DNA of 64,000 nucleotides, from NCBI RefSeq assembly GCF_013368755.1, contig NC_049564.1:4720001-4784000 (forward strand), given 5' to 3'. Origin of the DNA: Talaromyces rugulosus (Eukaryota > Ascomycota > Eurotiomycetes > Eurotiales > Trichocomaceae). The stretch's first letter is position 1. Each line of letters opens with the position of its first letter. Shown here piece by piece: positions 33,112 to 46,281 of this stretch. Under the pieces are notes generated by a model, which saw only the letters and a list, made by a program, of their open reading frames with translations, was not told the DNA's origin and did not search any database. Made by a program: the position numbers and the translations under genes.

Positions 33112-35910
33112 GGTTACCACGCCGTTTAGTCTGTATTTCACGAAGCATTGATATGTTTCCATGTTTCGACTCTTTTACACACAAAACTCATATTCTACAT
33201 AAAGAGCGGCGCGGCATTGGCCATTGACGATGCTCAAATGATCGGCTTACCCCCCCACTGTAGGCAGCGATTCGTGGCTGTTGGTTGAACTATATCGTCA
33301 TGTTCCTGGCGATTTCCCAGCCACCATGACATGATTGGCCGGACGACACCAACGCTATGGCGTGGGTTTTTGCACTTTGGCGGCTGTTCCTTGCTAGACA
33401 AGTTCGCCTTTCGTTATCAGCTGGGGATTGAGTGGGCCGCAGTAGGCAAGGATGGAGTTTTTTGACAGCGAATTGCTGGCTCAGCACTCTATCGTCACCC
33501 TTTTGAACATTGGAGGAAGGTGATCGTCATATACCACCGCCACAGTCAGCGCATCCATTTGTTGTTCGCTGAAATGGACTCGGCCAGCGTTGGGATGGAA
33601 TATTGGCCGGTTAATAGCCGTGAGGAGTGCGCGCGTCAAGCCAAGATTGCACGTCCTGCAAGTGACAGGCCTCTTCTGTGGATAGTGATCATGGTCGACA
33701 TTCCATAGCGCGCCTTAATCAATCCAGTCATCGTGCATCTGCCATCGTGGCATCTCATACTTTTGCAGAGTACTCCTTCCGACCACCACTTATCGTTAGC
33801 GACGCAAGACGCGTGGAATTAGAGGTTGACTCATATGTCCCTTTGAGGACTAGCATGCCCCACCGCGTCCAATGGAAGCGCTCCAGGGACGGCGCGGCCC
33901 CGGCGCGGCCCGCTAGACCGAGACAGGAAAGGCGCGGCCAGCGCATCTGCATTGCCAACGCATCCAGCGCGGCCAATTGGGCCGGGGCGACAGATCACGG
34001 CCCAGGCGAACGACGTGGCAGCCGATCAGTCACTCAGTCACTCAGTCATTTGCCGGTATAGTTTTCCTGTTATATCCTGCGTGGCAACCTGCAACCGCTC
34101 GTTTCACCAGCGCTGGCGTGTGTTTGATGGAGATGACTGAGGCGTCAGGAATCCAGAATCCACCAGAGCCAACATATACAGATCAGAGTATCCGCAGTGA
34201 TGATTCCTTCTGTTGTGCGAGGCCGACATGTCATTCCACGCTGTACTCGTTCGGCGGGACTTGGACATGCCCAGCTGAATCAATGAATCCCTTACGTTTT
34301 CGAGACGATAGACTCTACCAGGAATGAGCCAGCCAACTTTTTTTCTCGCCTCTTGTAACTTGGAACGCTAAACAGATATACTTTTTACGAACCAGCTTGT
34401 ATATGAATATGTATAGTGATGCTCTGTCCGAGGACGGGCCACGATAGTAAAACACGACCAGCCACTATTGTTGTTAACTATTATTATGATCCCTCCCTTA
34501 TATGATTGCCACCATCTAGAGCCATCTCATACCTTAAATCTCATCAGCCGGCCCCCCGCCAACCCGGGTTGCCCGCATGCCAAGTTACGCTCCCGGGCCC
34601 CGTGACCTCCTGCTCCTTCCACGCCGGCATCAAGTTGGTTGTGCCTTCCCCCCCAGCAAGAGAGAGAGCCAACTCGACCTTTGAGCACATTCAAACTTAT
34701 TTCTCTCCACCAAGATCGGTTCTCCAAGAGACCGCCATCACATACACAACAGACTCGGAGATTTTCGAAGCTTCCACGCGATACAGCGATTCGCAACGCC
34801 CTGCTCTGCAACCATCCAACAACAGCAGCAGCAAGGTCTGTCCGGTTACAGACTGTGCAACCTCCATTCGTTGTCCCAACGTCCACCCTGCAGCAGGCCG
34901 GTTCGAGCATCGCTACAGCGCGTCGACAACGACACAGCGCGCGCTCTTTTATTTTTTTTTTAAATCGTCAGACCAGTCCATACCTATTTACTATTTTACT
35001 AGCTCGCAGCCAAATCGCATCCTGGCTTCCCCACCGCGGCTGCTGCGAGTGCGCTCACTGGCGCGCCCGTGATTTCACTATTTCCCCATTGGGCTATCTG
35101 CAGCTGCCTTGATTCTGCACGCTGCATTTCGCGCTCGAGTATCGTCAAGCTAGTCCGCGCTTCTCGTTCGCTACCACGCTGGAACATCGCGCGCCCATCT
35201 TTTTTGTCCCCATCCCCAATCAGTCATCGTCGCTCCTTGCTGCAACTGCACTCGGCAACCGACCAACTAGTAACGACGCGCTCTCTCTCTCTGTGCTGCA
35301 AGTCATTCCAACCACCCCTCCTCCCAAAGACCGCCCGCCGCCCCTCCCAACTCATCACTCCCTCTCGCGCTGCGCTGCGAGGTCATTGTTGGGACGTCTG
35401 CGCTTGTCTGACTATCTCCCGTTGACATCCTCCCTCTCTTGACCGGTCTTTTCTGTCTTTCTCGCACCTCCCGCCAGTTGGATAATCCTCGGTCTGCAAA
35501 TCATTTCTATTAGTCTTGCGACTAGCAAGCCTTCACAACTTCTTATGCACTCGCTTTAAAGCTGCGTTGGCGCGCCAGACCCAGAACTACTTAGCTGCGA
35601 CTTACTACGCCTACTAAAGCCACTAACAACTAACCACCGCCTTTCTCACTTCCTCTCCCCACGTCTTTCGACTTTGGCCACCTCCCGGCTTCGTTGCCAC
35701 CTTTTTTTCGACTGGACAGGTGTCGCATTTATTTTCTCACCAGATCGATAAATTAGAGAGAAGAAAAAGAAAAATAGATTATCACCAAAAAATTCACACG
35801 GTTCCGCGACAACAAAAGTATGCGCTAGAGCATCTGTTTCCAACCGCCACGGGCATCGCGCATTCTCGAGGACCGTCTCGGGATAGGTGCCAGAGGTCGC
35901 CCATGGCAAG
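33112..35910. other. 2.8-kb spacer and long pyrimidine-rich leader
   Basis: From 33112 to about 34500 I see no coding signal. A GC-rich patch with repeated GGCGCGGCC-like words lies at 33890-33975, and a GTCACTCA-type tandem at 34027-34046. From about 34500 to 35850 the plus strand is strongly C/T-rich with several short upstream ATGs, which suggests a long transcribed leader of the 1564-aa gene. Confidence 0.45.
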
Positions 35911-38900
35911 ATGATCGATGCCCAACATGCTTGTTCTCCACCACTCGGTCTGGAATTCACGATCCGTATGTCGATGCCTTTCTTAGAGCCTCTTCTTGTC
36001 TATTTTTTATTTTTCCTATTTTTCCTTGCGCGCATTCGTGCAAGTGCGATCCATTCATTTCTCTCCACTTGTGATCGTTGATATGGTTTTCTTTCTTCAC
36101 TGCACGCCCAGGAAATTTTGCTAATACAGATCAATGTCTAATAGCATTGCCGCCTTCTCCGGCCGTCATTCCAACAACATGCGCTTTCTCATGTAACGAA
36201 AATCAAACAGCATGCTCCCTCCCGGAGCCGGTATTACCACCAGCGCCTGCCATGCACACCCCTTGTGACCCTGATCTAAAGCCCCAACAATCTCCGAGTG
36301 CAGGTGAGTCCAGTTTTGACAATCCAGAGGTGGAACCATCAGACCTCTGTGCCACTTCGGCTGTGCAAGGCTCCTTTAGCACTCTGGAAATCGAGCCTCC
36401 CGCGACTTTGGACCCCACGGTTTTTTTTGAGGAGTTTGCTTCCCAATACCGGCGCCGTCAGCAGGCTGAGGCCCAGAAACGCAATTTAGAACACCGCTTA
36501 CTTGCCACCAAGGCCTCAATATGCCTATCATCCAGGCTTCTAAGGACAAGTGCCACCGTCCAGAAGGGACTAGTCGAAGCCTTCCGGCATGGAGACAAAC
36601 CAGGCTTTATTTCAGTATACAATGCAATTTATGACATTCATGAAGCTTGTGAAGCTTCCTCTCGCCGCTCCTTACTTCCACAAGGCCCCTCGGAGGATCC
36701 CACCTCTTCTTTGCATCCGCAAAGAAATCGTTCCTCGGGTTTTATGCATCAACTCAGTCTCCAGTGTAGGAAGGACCTTCTAGAAATCTTGAATCTAGTC
36801 CGGACAGATTCGCAATTCCTTGTTGATCGCATCACTAGTCTATCGCCTACCCAGCTCTCGGCCTTGACTTCTACTGTTGTGTGTTCTGGCCATGACGACT
36901 TGTTTTTATCTCTTTCTTCTCGTTCCCGGAATTCCCCTTCTTTCGCCAAGCGTGCTGGCCCCAATTTCGCCCCCTTCAAGGACCATGCATTGACTTTTGA
37001 GCGTTCTGACCCTCTAGCTGCGCTTCTTTTTAATGTTTTTGCCGTGCCTTTGGACTGGGACCTTGGAGAATCGGAACTTCGCCGGGATGTCTGGTCTTCA
37101 ACCTGCGCCAAACTTCTCTGTACCGGAGACTCGAAATATAATCCCTTTGTCGGCCATATTTTCTCATACTGGACCCTTTGCAGTGATTGGCAAGCCCGCC
37201 CCAAAATTGAACTATACCTCATGGACGTTCTCCAGAAGGGCGCATTTCTCCTGGAAAATATCGAAGGCCCTGTAGCAAATCCATATGGAGTTGAACCACC
37301 GGACCCTTTGAGAACCGATGCTGCCGAGGAGTTCTTTGAGACTGCTGTGCAGACCCTGTTTGAAGTCCTGGATGACTCCGATGCCGGTCTTCCTTCTGTT
37401 GCCCTGGAGTTTGGCGATGCTGTTCTGGCCAAATTGGCCGACATTGAGAGCAAGGACCGCTTTTTGGAGTATCTGTTCGTTCAATGGTATTTCGCCAAGT
37501 TCTTGTACAGCGCCTTGACATTCCCAGAGGTACTATTCCTGATTTTTCCTTTCTGATTGTTATATCTTACTTACGCCTTCATAGAGCCATGGATTGCTCC
37601 TTGACTTTCACCTTAGCAAGGAAGCTAGAGAGAAACTTTTAGCACAAATCGCTCTTCGAGCCCAATCTCAGATCTATCGGGTTCTCCATTCTGTGTAAGT
37701 GAAAAACCAGTTCCCGAGTGTTACAGTCCGGCGCTAACCAATTATAAGGCCACAATTTTCTACCGTCCATCCCAAGGTGAGGCAACATGTTGAAAACATA
37801 CTCAAGACATTTGTGTTGGCCTCCCATATAGTCCCGGATACGGAATCTTACCCTTCTGGCGCTTCATCTCATCTGGATGGCGATATTCTTGGCTCCTCAC
37901 GCTTCCTAATGCTATCTGCCGTGGATGTTGTTACCCTGTTGAATGCTGTGTTTCCAAAGTCTACTCAAAGCCACTCTAGCTCTCTTCCGTTCAACTCCCC
38001 CTATACGGCTTTGAACATTTCTCAAACTGGCGGTCCCAAGCGAGGAACTCTCCCTGCTCACTGGTCTGGAAGGATTGATACAGTCCTTGAGCAATCAACA
38101 CAAAGTCCCGTTTCACAGCAATCCCCTCAGGTAGCTTCCTACAGTCGCAGTGCAGATTTAATTCGATTTGAATTATCGGACCTAGGAGACACTGATGACC
38201 GTCTTATCTTGGATAATCCTTCCATGGATGAATGGACCGCGCTGACCGTTTCAGAAGACAGCAAGTCATTGAATTGGGATCCTTTAAATACCAATGACTC
38301 CAACAGCATGTTTGATGGCGTATCTGAAGATGGCCACCGGTCTGTTACCATTCATCCGGAAGAGAACCATGAGGCACTCCAAATTGCCATTGTAAGGCTG
38401 GTCAATGAATCGGAAAAGATGAAGCAATCGGTCAGGGGCCGTGCCTCGGGTCTTCATCAAGGTCGCAGTCTGTCACTAAAGAGCAGGTTTGATAATGCGC
38501 GCTCCGCGTGCGAAAATCGATCGGACTTCCTCGGAGCTCACTACTGGTGGACCGCATCGTACCACCTAAGCCAAAGTCTCTCAAAACTTGCCAAGGCACC
38601 TCCGAATGATTCCTGGGTTCTCTCCCCCATGTTGAAGTCGTCCAGTGACTCATTCATCAAATGGACTACTGTGATTGACGATTGTGAAGAGAGTTTATTG
38701 ACCTTGACTCCCATTGTCGCACAGCTGAAAGACTTTGCAAAGGAAAATCTGACGCGTATGACGAAACTCAGGAACAAGATGTGGTACATGACCGATGTCA
38801 AGAACTCGATGCGATACGAAGACGCCAAACATGTGGCCTTGGCCTTGAAGACCATGGTATACCCAAGCTTACACCGAGACCCCCCAACTGATTTCCGCTC

Positions 38901-40860
38901 TCGCCACGGGTCTCGCTATCTTCCTGGAGCGTTTTTGCAAAAGCCTGAGATGCATGTTATGAACGTGATGAAGGCCTCTAGTAGCCAGGGCGGCCCAAAC
39001 AAGTTAAGTGACGAGCAGGTTGAGCTTACGCGAAAATGGATCAGCCATCATGGAATCGACAATTTCTGCCGTGGGGAAGAACGCATCCACCGATTCTGCT
39101 ACGAGGTCAAGTCAAGCATCAATAAACTCGTTGGCGATACCATGGCAGAAACACCAGTTTTGTGGGCAAGCGAACTATTTCAAAAAGAGCGCGCAAAGTT
39201 TGAGGGCCCCAATAGCCGAAGCTTCCCTAGCATTGCTACTACGCCTAGTGCCCGACCTTCCAGTAATGGCAGTGATGGTGCATTGTTTACCACGTCATTC
39301 CCTAGTTTAGGTTCTCGCACCACAGAGTCTTTCCGGTCCCAAGACAGCTCGCCATTTATCCAAAAATTCTCCTACCAAACCCTATCCTCTGAGAAATGGA
39401 AGAGTACAAAGAATCTTGAAGTTGACACCATATCGTCATTGGGAGGATCCTCCACCAAGGCGGCGTCAACCTCGACAAATGACTCCTTCAGCACTTTCTG
39501 GTCACCAATGCAAACGCAGGCTCAGTCTGCTGCGAGCGCGTCCAGTTTCCAATCTAGACCACCATCGATGTTCAGTGAAGCGCCCACCCCGCGTCGTGCG
39601 GAACATGTCGTCCATGGCAAAACTGCTTTCCTAGACGAGCTTCGACAGACGCTGACCAGTCTCCTCCTAAGTGACTTGGGATCTCCGGTGTGGAGCTGCG
39701 GCAGCGAGACGGACGCGTGGTTTATGAACTTTTTAAACCAGAAGCGAGTCCAAGTACAGATGAACAAAGAGGCTAGACTTCAAAAATTCATCGCCGAATC
39801 TGAAAATAAAATCCACCGACGTACCGGCAGGCCGGTATTTGGTCGGAATTCGTTGCGGCATCGAAGAAGCCAGTCGGCAGACCCAATTCTGATCAATGAT
39901 CAGATCTCGAATGATTCTTCGACCGAGTCAAATGCGCACTCGTCGACAGCACAGCCGCCTAGTTCGACTTTTGCTTACAAGGCTGCCTTTGCCCAGTTAC
40001 TTGATGTCTTCTCTCGCAATGCAAATCCATATGTGAAACTAGAATCGTTACGCGACCTCCGAGCCTTGGTCGTTGCATCGTTGAACTCGGCTAATGAAAT
40101 GCCGGCAGTGGCCAGCAGGGAGTCGAGAGGCCGCGATCTGAATACTGCTGAACGGCTCAAACTCAACAGGCATAGTTTTGCCGCAGATCTCACGCAGGAA
40201 GATGTTTTGCGAACTCCAACATCGCCAGTACCAGATTCTGTTGAACTTGAGTCTCACACCCCATACGATCTCCTCAGCACATCAGAAAGTCAGATTATCA
40301 AAACGATGAAACTCCTACTACGGGAGCTACAGCCAAAGACGCTGTTCCGCGATTTGCAATTTATATCGGCTTTTGTTCCTAGCGAGACATTGAACAAGAC
40401 CGATAGTGGAACGGCGTTCCTGCAGTTCGGTCTAGCCGCACTATCGCTCAAGGACGATGTTTGTGCCAGTATGGTGGAATTGGCCGACAGGATTGTGTCC
40501 CAAGAACTTAACCGCCGCCATCCTCAGGCCTTTGATATTAGCCCTCGTCCACAAGATCCAATCGAAGATGCGGCAAGAATGTGGATTATCACCGCCAAGG
40601 AGGGCAATGCAGTAGCACAGCGCGAGCTTGGTATCTTGTATCTTACACACCCCGAAATTCTACCCCGGGTAACTTACCCTCTTACTTTACCGCGAGACAC
40701 GTTCAAGGCCGAGATGATGTATCGGCGCGATAGGGACTCGAAATCGGACCCGCAAAGCATGTGCTTGGCTCTGCACTGGATGCAGCTGTCGGCTAACGGA
40801 GGGGACGAATTGGCTAGGAATCGTCTTCGTGAGCGCGAGGAGTTTGAGTCACTTGTTTGA
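35911..40860 (+). CDS. 1564-aa protein with Sel1-like C-terminus, unknown function
   Basis: Exons 35911-35965, 36112-37529, 37585-37694 and 37749-40860 join in phase. The first exon (MIDAQHACSPPLGLEFTI) is short and the 146-nt intron after it is the least certain part. The N-terminal third is mostly helical and has the feel of a GTPase-regulator fold (FVQWYFAKFLYSALTFPE then SHGLLLDFHLSKEAREKLLA), but I cannot name the domain. The middle has Ser-rich disordered stretches (about 880-1010) around folded blocks. A C-terminal region (HTPYDLLSTSESQIIKTMKL onward) leads to Sel1/TPR-like repeats: AARMWIITAKEGNAVAQREL and MCLALHWMQLSANGGDELAR. There is no TM or signal peptide. A scaffold or GTPase-signalling role is an inference from the repeats only. 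The long leader suggests post-transcriptional control. Confidence 0.8.
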
Positions 40861-42103
40861 TTGTGTAGTTTCTGTTCTGATTCACCTTTTTTTTTATTTT
40901 CTATTGCTTTTTTGTTTCTAACTATACCCTATTTTTATCATTTGGTCAGCTTTTCTGGAACATGAAACTTCTTTTGTATGTGAAACATGGTGTAGCAAGG
41001 CGCTTCACTGGTGATAGCATATTATTTTTCTTTCCTACTTTGCATCATTCGAACATGCGGTGCACTTTTGAATCGGTCTTTCGCTTGGTTGGATTCCCTT
41101 CCTCTGTACTTTCCTCGGAGTTTGGAGACTTACTGTTCAAGAGGTGCATTCCAGGAGGCAGTCTGCTACTTTCGCTTGGATTTTATATTATTTTTTTTAT
41201 TTAGTTCATTTATTATATTTGCTTCTTGTCTCGATTACGTTGGTTTGTGACCGATTATATACTACTATATACACTTGCAGCTGCTGGTTTTTGCCCGCTT
41301 GCTTGGCTTCAAGACAGCGTGTGATGGCTGACTCTTGATTTCAAATGTTCTTTTTGGACTGAGACTGAAATTTCCTCCTGGCCAAAAAGCACGATGGGTA
41401 TTCTTGTTTCCATCTACATCTTTATCTCTGTCTTATGTAACGAGTTCTGTCTGTATTTATGTGGGTGGCTTAGAGCGTGATGTGTTCTGGATAATGCAGC
41501 ATGGTGTTATATTGACAGTTCCTCTGTTTTAATAATAATCCGGCAAAAATTGCCAGGACTGGACTTGGAAGTATTAATTCTATCAATTAATGTCCTGAGA
41601 CAGTAGTAGTGCATGCATGGGGCCAGTTGACGGCGCCCACGTCCCAAAGCGGCAAGGACGGAAAGCGCCGTTGCGTCATAGCAGCACATGCCACAAAACA
41701 CGCCAGAACAGAGAACAGCCTCAGCTCAGCCTGGCTGTCCTGCCCAACTTTACTACTCACTTCCCGCGACAGACAAAACTTATGCGAAGATTATCCATCC
41801 CTCAGCAACTCGTCTCGACGCAGCTGAGCCCTTCCCTTTGTCGACTCCGTAAGTCCTCGACCGTCCTCCTCCTTACTCCACCCGTTGCTACGGACCGCAT
41901 CCCACTTTCCGACCACCTGGGCAACGGCTTGTTGAAACGCGGATAATTTGCCCCAGCAACTGGAGCGGTTTCAATGTTTAACTCTTTTTTTAACCATCTT
42001 CAAGCTAACACTTATCCAAGGACACCCCGGCCTTTAGACTTGGAGATAGACACATTTCTAGCTGATCCTACCCCGCAGCACACTCCGGTCTTATCTGCCC
42101 AAC
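40861..42103. other. Spacer and leader
   Basis: A T-rich 3' flank is followed by a GC-richer stretch from about 41610 that probably contains the promoter and 5' leader of the inhibitor-2 gene. Short open frames there show no family signal. Confidence 0.4.
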
Positions 42104-43159
42104 ATGACAGCCTCGCAGGATATCGCGCCACTCCATTCACACAGCTCGGAAGAGGTGCCTAAGCGGCCGAAAGGTTCTCTATTAAGCGCCCACATTCGAA
42201 AACGCAATCCCCACATGCATGCTAATAGAATGGGGAAATATTTAGGAATCCTAAAGAATTCATCCTCGTTCACTGCCACCGCCCCGCTGCTGGCAACGTC
42301 ACCAGAAGCGTCCTCCGCTATATCGCCGCCAACTTTACCAGCAGATTCAGCCGAGAATAAAGATATCACTTTACAAAACACGCTGCAGAATGCCGGCCGC
42401 CGCTCGTCCAGCGCCCGACGCACTTCCGGTGCCGGAAGACGCCTGTCTGGAACCACGTTTAACGGCGACCAGAACAGCGATGACAGGTCGTCTCACCTGA
42501 AATGGGACGAGGCGAATCTATATCTCGCCGAGCAGGAAAAGACTGCAAAGATGAAGATTGACGAACCAAAGACGCCCTGGGCGCCTAGCTACGACCCGTC
42601 ACAGGACGACCGCGACCAGATGCAAATAGAAGCGCAGGACCACACTCTGGACGTACATGATCTAGTCGTGGACGAACTGGACAAGAAATCAGACGGCGGT
42701 AGCCACCCAAAGAAATCCGTACAGGACAGCGAAATCCCAGACTTCGAACTGGGCGAACCAGAAGAAAACTTCCATGCTGCCGGCGGCCCATCGGCCGGTG
42801 AAAGCCGCATCATGCGCGAGCGCAGTCTCAGTCAAAACTCGAACCGTAGTGATAAGCATGTGGTTGTCGATAACAAGGAACTCAATCATGCCGATCATCT
42901 GATGACAACCGAGGAGTCGGAGGAAAAACACCGCGAGTTTGAGGAGCATCGTAAGAGGCATTACGAGATGAAGAATATCAAGGATTTGCTAGCGTAAACA
43001 TCCCCTTCCTTCTCTCTTTTTCTCTCATTTCTTTCGTGCAGTCTGAAATGATACTTACCTGATTTTTTTTATAGTCACCCCGAGGAAGTAGACAATATGG
43101 ACGATGATGACGACGAAAACGACACTGGAGTTCCTCCGATCCCACATCGCAAGCAGTAG
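42104..43159 (+). CDS. Protein phosphatase 1 inhibitor-2 / Glc8 homologue
   Basis: Exons 42104-42993 and 43075-43159 (81-nt intron) give 324 aa. IPP-2 proteins are disordered regulators that bind PP1 catalytic subunit at three places. The first contact motif is KGSLLSAHIRKR...KYLGILKN. The central LKWDEANLYLAEQEKTAKMK is followed by IDEPKTPW, the PxTP-type site phosphorylated by GSK-3/Pho85-like kinases. A C-terminal helix EEKHREFEEHRKRHYEMKNI matches the segment that covers the PP1 active site. The second exon adds an acidic end (EEVDNMDDDDDEND). In yeast Glc8 activates PP1 (Glc7) and affects glycogen and chromosome segregation; the same role is inferred here. Confidence 0.9.
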
Positions 43160-43513
43160 AAAATAAACAGTGGGTTAGATGATTATTTTCGTGGAAAGAC
43201 TCTCTTCTCTCCCCCCCTTTTTTTTTTCTGAAATTCTTTTGTTTTTCGGCAGCACTATTGTGATGTTACGTTTACAACGAACTATCGTTCATGTCTGGAC
43301 AAACTATTTTTGTTTTCCTATTCGTGACCGAGGTGATAAGTTACAAGACATCGGGCGAGGTTCTTGGTGGATACCCCTGTACATTCCAGTAATAGCTTGT
43401 TAGGAACTTGCTTTCAATACAACTTGACATTCAAATATTTATAGCGTTAAACATCAATTGACGTTGGTGTATACATTTCATTGGCGTGTATGTATATATA
43501 TACATGTATTTAA
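43160..43513. other. Convergent 3' region
   Basis: This is the space between two genes ending toward each other. A T-rich run lies at 43211-43225 and a TGTATGTATATATATACATGTA palindrome-like stretch at about 43487-43508, just before the phospholipase stop. No gene is supported. Confidence 0.45.
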
Positions 43514-44873
43514 CTAAATATGTAAATCTTCCAAAACAGCGTCATTGCATGCAGTAGGAGCGTTTACAGGATTGCACCTTGCTGTCCCACCCCCAGGCAA
43601 CTTTGCTACATAGTCACTGCTATACCTCGCACTCATCCCAACAGCAGGCCAATCCGTACTAACAACATGCGCACCACTCGCCAGAGCTGCCTCGCGCATA
43701 TCCGTTTCATTCCGCAGGAGCATCTGAATTGGCTCGTCGGCGCGACTCCGAATGAAATAACCCTTGGCCACCAAATCCTGGATCTCGCGCTTATTATCAC
43801 CGGTCAATGGGTCATTCCGCTTGATAAAGGCGGCGTCGGGTTCGCCAGGTAGAGAGTTTGTGAATATCACCCTGCCTTCGAGATTCCCGCGTCCGCCGCT
43901 GCGGTACGGTTCTCGGATTTGGATTGGGTGTGTTGGTTCATTGTCCATGACGAAAAATACCTTGCCGCGGGAAGAAGACAAGGTAGGCCATCCGCCGCCA
44001 TCGGCAGAGGAGAGGATGGCTTGTTCGAGGGTTAGATCCTGCTTGCCTGTGGCCTCTTGGGCCTGTTTGCGTATCTGGTCTGGTGTGATGAGCTCGTCGT
44101 CGTCAAAAACCGAGCGAATTTCTGCGTCGACAATGTCTAGCGTTTCCACCGTCCATTCCTCAGCCCGCACGCCTCCCTGGTCGATAACCCCCGTCTCGGT
44201 CATTTTAAATTCGAGCAGGATCGGAATCGGCACGTGCTGTCCTTTTTTACTACGTGACCATGTTTTCACTTCAGTCAGACAGTCGACCAGTGTGTGGCAT
44301 ATGGTTCCGACGTCTGCGTCTGCAATGTGCAGCACTTTTGTGCCGGGCTTTTGCATCGTCCGGTGCGGTAGGGCGTAGTGCAACTTGTCCGATTCAGACA
44401 TGTTTGCAAGCCGTCGGATCAGCGGGTCAGCGTACAGGCTGCCCTTGGTGTCGACGTACAAATCAAACTCGAGACTGCGCACACTCTGGTGCTCGAGTTG
44501 GTCTGTGACTGAGGCGTGCGAGTAGAAATAGTCCTCGACGCGAGGGTCGACGCTGGCCATGAGAGATGGGAAAATGGCACGTTCGGACAGTGAGACCTCA
44601 CGGTGGTAGCTGTTGTGTGTGCCAATGATTTGAAGGTTGTTCAAACGTAAATTCTTGTCTTGGTTACTTGATGATGATGAAGACGAGGAGGTTTGATCAT
44701 GAGGAGTTGATGGTTGGACGATTTGAGAGATGGATGTTGGCGATAATGTTTGATTCAAAACAGAGACTGGCCTCGTCAGTGACTCGTTCTTTTCTTGAGG
44801 ATATAGATGACCAACCTCCAATGACGAAGATGAGGATCGCGCAAAGCACGATTTCTCGTAACGTCAATGCCAT
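43514..44873 (-). CDS. Calcium-dependent phosphoinositide phospholipase C (PI-PLC-C1 family)
   Basis: Two exons, 44873-44816 and 44766-43514, give 436 aa. The 49-nt intron has a CTGAC branch point. The first exon supplies a start and a hydrophobic signal or anchor (LREIVLCAILIFVIG); without it the frame has only a TTG start. The TIM-barrel PLC-like catalytic domain begins with IGTHNSYHRE (first catalytic His) and continues with RSLEFDLYVD, HIADADVGTICHTL and PILLEFKMTE. It ends with VFFVMDNEP and AHVVSTDWPAVG. This matches the secreted PF16670-type family that cleaves phosphoinositides with Ca2+. A Ser run (about residues 45-55) links the anchor to the enzyme. It is probably secreted or bound to a membrane, facing outward. 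Confidence 0.88.
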
Positions 44874-45642
44874 GATGGATGCGATTACACTCAGGCCAAA
44901 AGTCAACAACCTCGGAAAACTGCACACCCTTCGAAGAAATTAAAAATTACAAATAAAACTACCGCATGTCAATGAGGCGAGATGGCTGAAATCAAGACAT
45001 TCGATCAATTGATGTCGTTGGTTATTATTGTTGATGACGTTTGGAGATCTCAAGTCGAAGGTGGAGGGAAGCCACTGGGTGCATTCTGCGCCTGTCATTG
45101 GCCGGCATGTCGCTTTAGCCCGATTGGGGTTGATTCTCCATGAGAGCAGCGTTGAACATGTAATTGAGGAGTTTGTATATTTTTCTTATTTTATTGTGAA
45201 TATCAAAAAGGGGAATTTATTATTAAAATGTATCTCATTCTTGTCCCTGGTAGTGGTGAATATATTATCGAATTTGCTAACATCTGTACTTGGACACTAT
45301 ACATGTATATTTAGACCGTGCAGTAAGTAGAGGTTGCAAATATTTATTAAAATAAATAAAAGACTACATGTAGTACAAAAGATTGCTTTTCCATATTCTT
45401 TGTGTCTATTAGTAGCTCTATTAGAATAACTGTAAACAAAGCACAGGGTGGCTCATTGATTGTCCCATTGATGTTTGCCATGTACAAACAACAATCACTT
45501 GCTGCACCTGCCTCACTGGTATTGAAATGAGCTCACAACCCACATGTTACACACATGTTACACACATGTAAACTCTTCCTTCTCTGACACCTCCGTTTGA
45601 CCCTTCTGTGTGAAGGAAGCCTCCTGTGGCCCTGAAGATATT
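44874..45642. other. Divergent promoter region with 11-bp direct repeat
   Basis: This separates the phospholipase gene (minus) from the 193-aa gene (plus). Between 45541 and 45570 an 11-bp unit CACATGTTACA occurs twice plus a partial third copy; each has an ACATGT palindrome. The block lies about 75-100 bp before the ATG at 45643. No other gene is supported. Confidence 0.5.
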
Positions 45643-46281
45643 ATGGATGTCTCCAACGCACCAGCTCGGGCTCAGTACGAAATTCCTGGGACAACAGACC
45701 TCCCTTCCAAGACGATTGTAAGCAAGCCACTCACAACTGCTTCAGACAGAAAATGCTAACCTGACCGTAACCAGGCAAAGAAGGCTGTTTGGATGACTGC
45801 CCACGGTATCCACGATGCCGACCACTTGATTTCCCTGCATCGTGAAAAAGCAAACATCCAGGCCTCTGGCTGGGACCAAGACGAAAAAGATATTGAAGCT
45901 GTTCATTTCGAAATAAAACAAACCCTCGGCGAAATGCGTCAGCACGTTCGACATCGCAAACGCGAGTACCTCTTCGCCCACGACGACCGCTGCTGGAAGA
46001 CTGTTATTTCCCAATACATGGAAGCCATGACGAACAACAACACCGTGCGAACGCTCATTATGCGCAGTGCCGAGTGTCGCGCATGGCTGAAACTGCCCAG
46101 TCGAGATATTTTCCTTGACTCCGACGCAAATTGTCTCGCTATGCTCAACCCGATCGTGAGGGAGATATACCACCGCAAACTACACTATCTTCCCAGCGGC
46201 GCCCAGGACCAAGTTTTCAAATGGCTTCGAAATTGCGGGGAAGACGAATGCATCGACGGATTCTGGCTGAGCGAGAAATAG
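45643..46281 (+). CDS. Unknown 193-aa helical protein
   Basis: Exons 45643-45717 and 45775-46281 with a 57-nt intron (GTAAGC...CCAG, CTGAC branch) give 193 aa. I do not recognise the family. The short first exon encodes MDVSNAPARAQYEIPGTTDL. The rest is charged and helical (DADHLISLHREKANIQASGW, EKDIEAVHFEIKQTLGEMRQ). A C-terminal part contains IFLDSDANCLAMLNPIVREI and ends with NCGEDECIDGFWLSEK. Two Cys pairs are present but not in a known zinc pattern. There is no signal peptide or TM. It is probably a soluble intracellular protein. Without the first exon the frame has only an in-frame Met at 45793, so the splice is preferred. Confidence 0.65.

Noticed and set aside
33520..34061. Short plus frames in the 2.8-kb spacer
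   Set aside because: No family signal, no splice support and odd composition.
34506..35112. Pro/Ser/Arg-rich plus frames in the C/T-rich leader
   Set aside because: They come from base bias and start at non-ATG codons.
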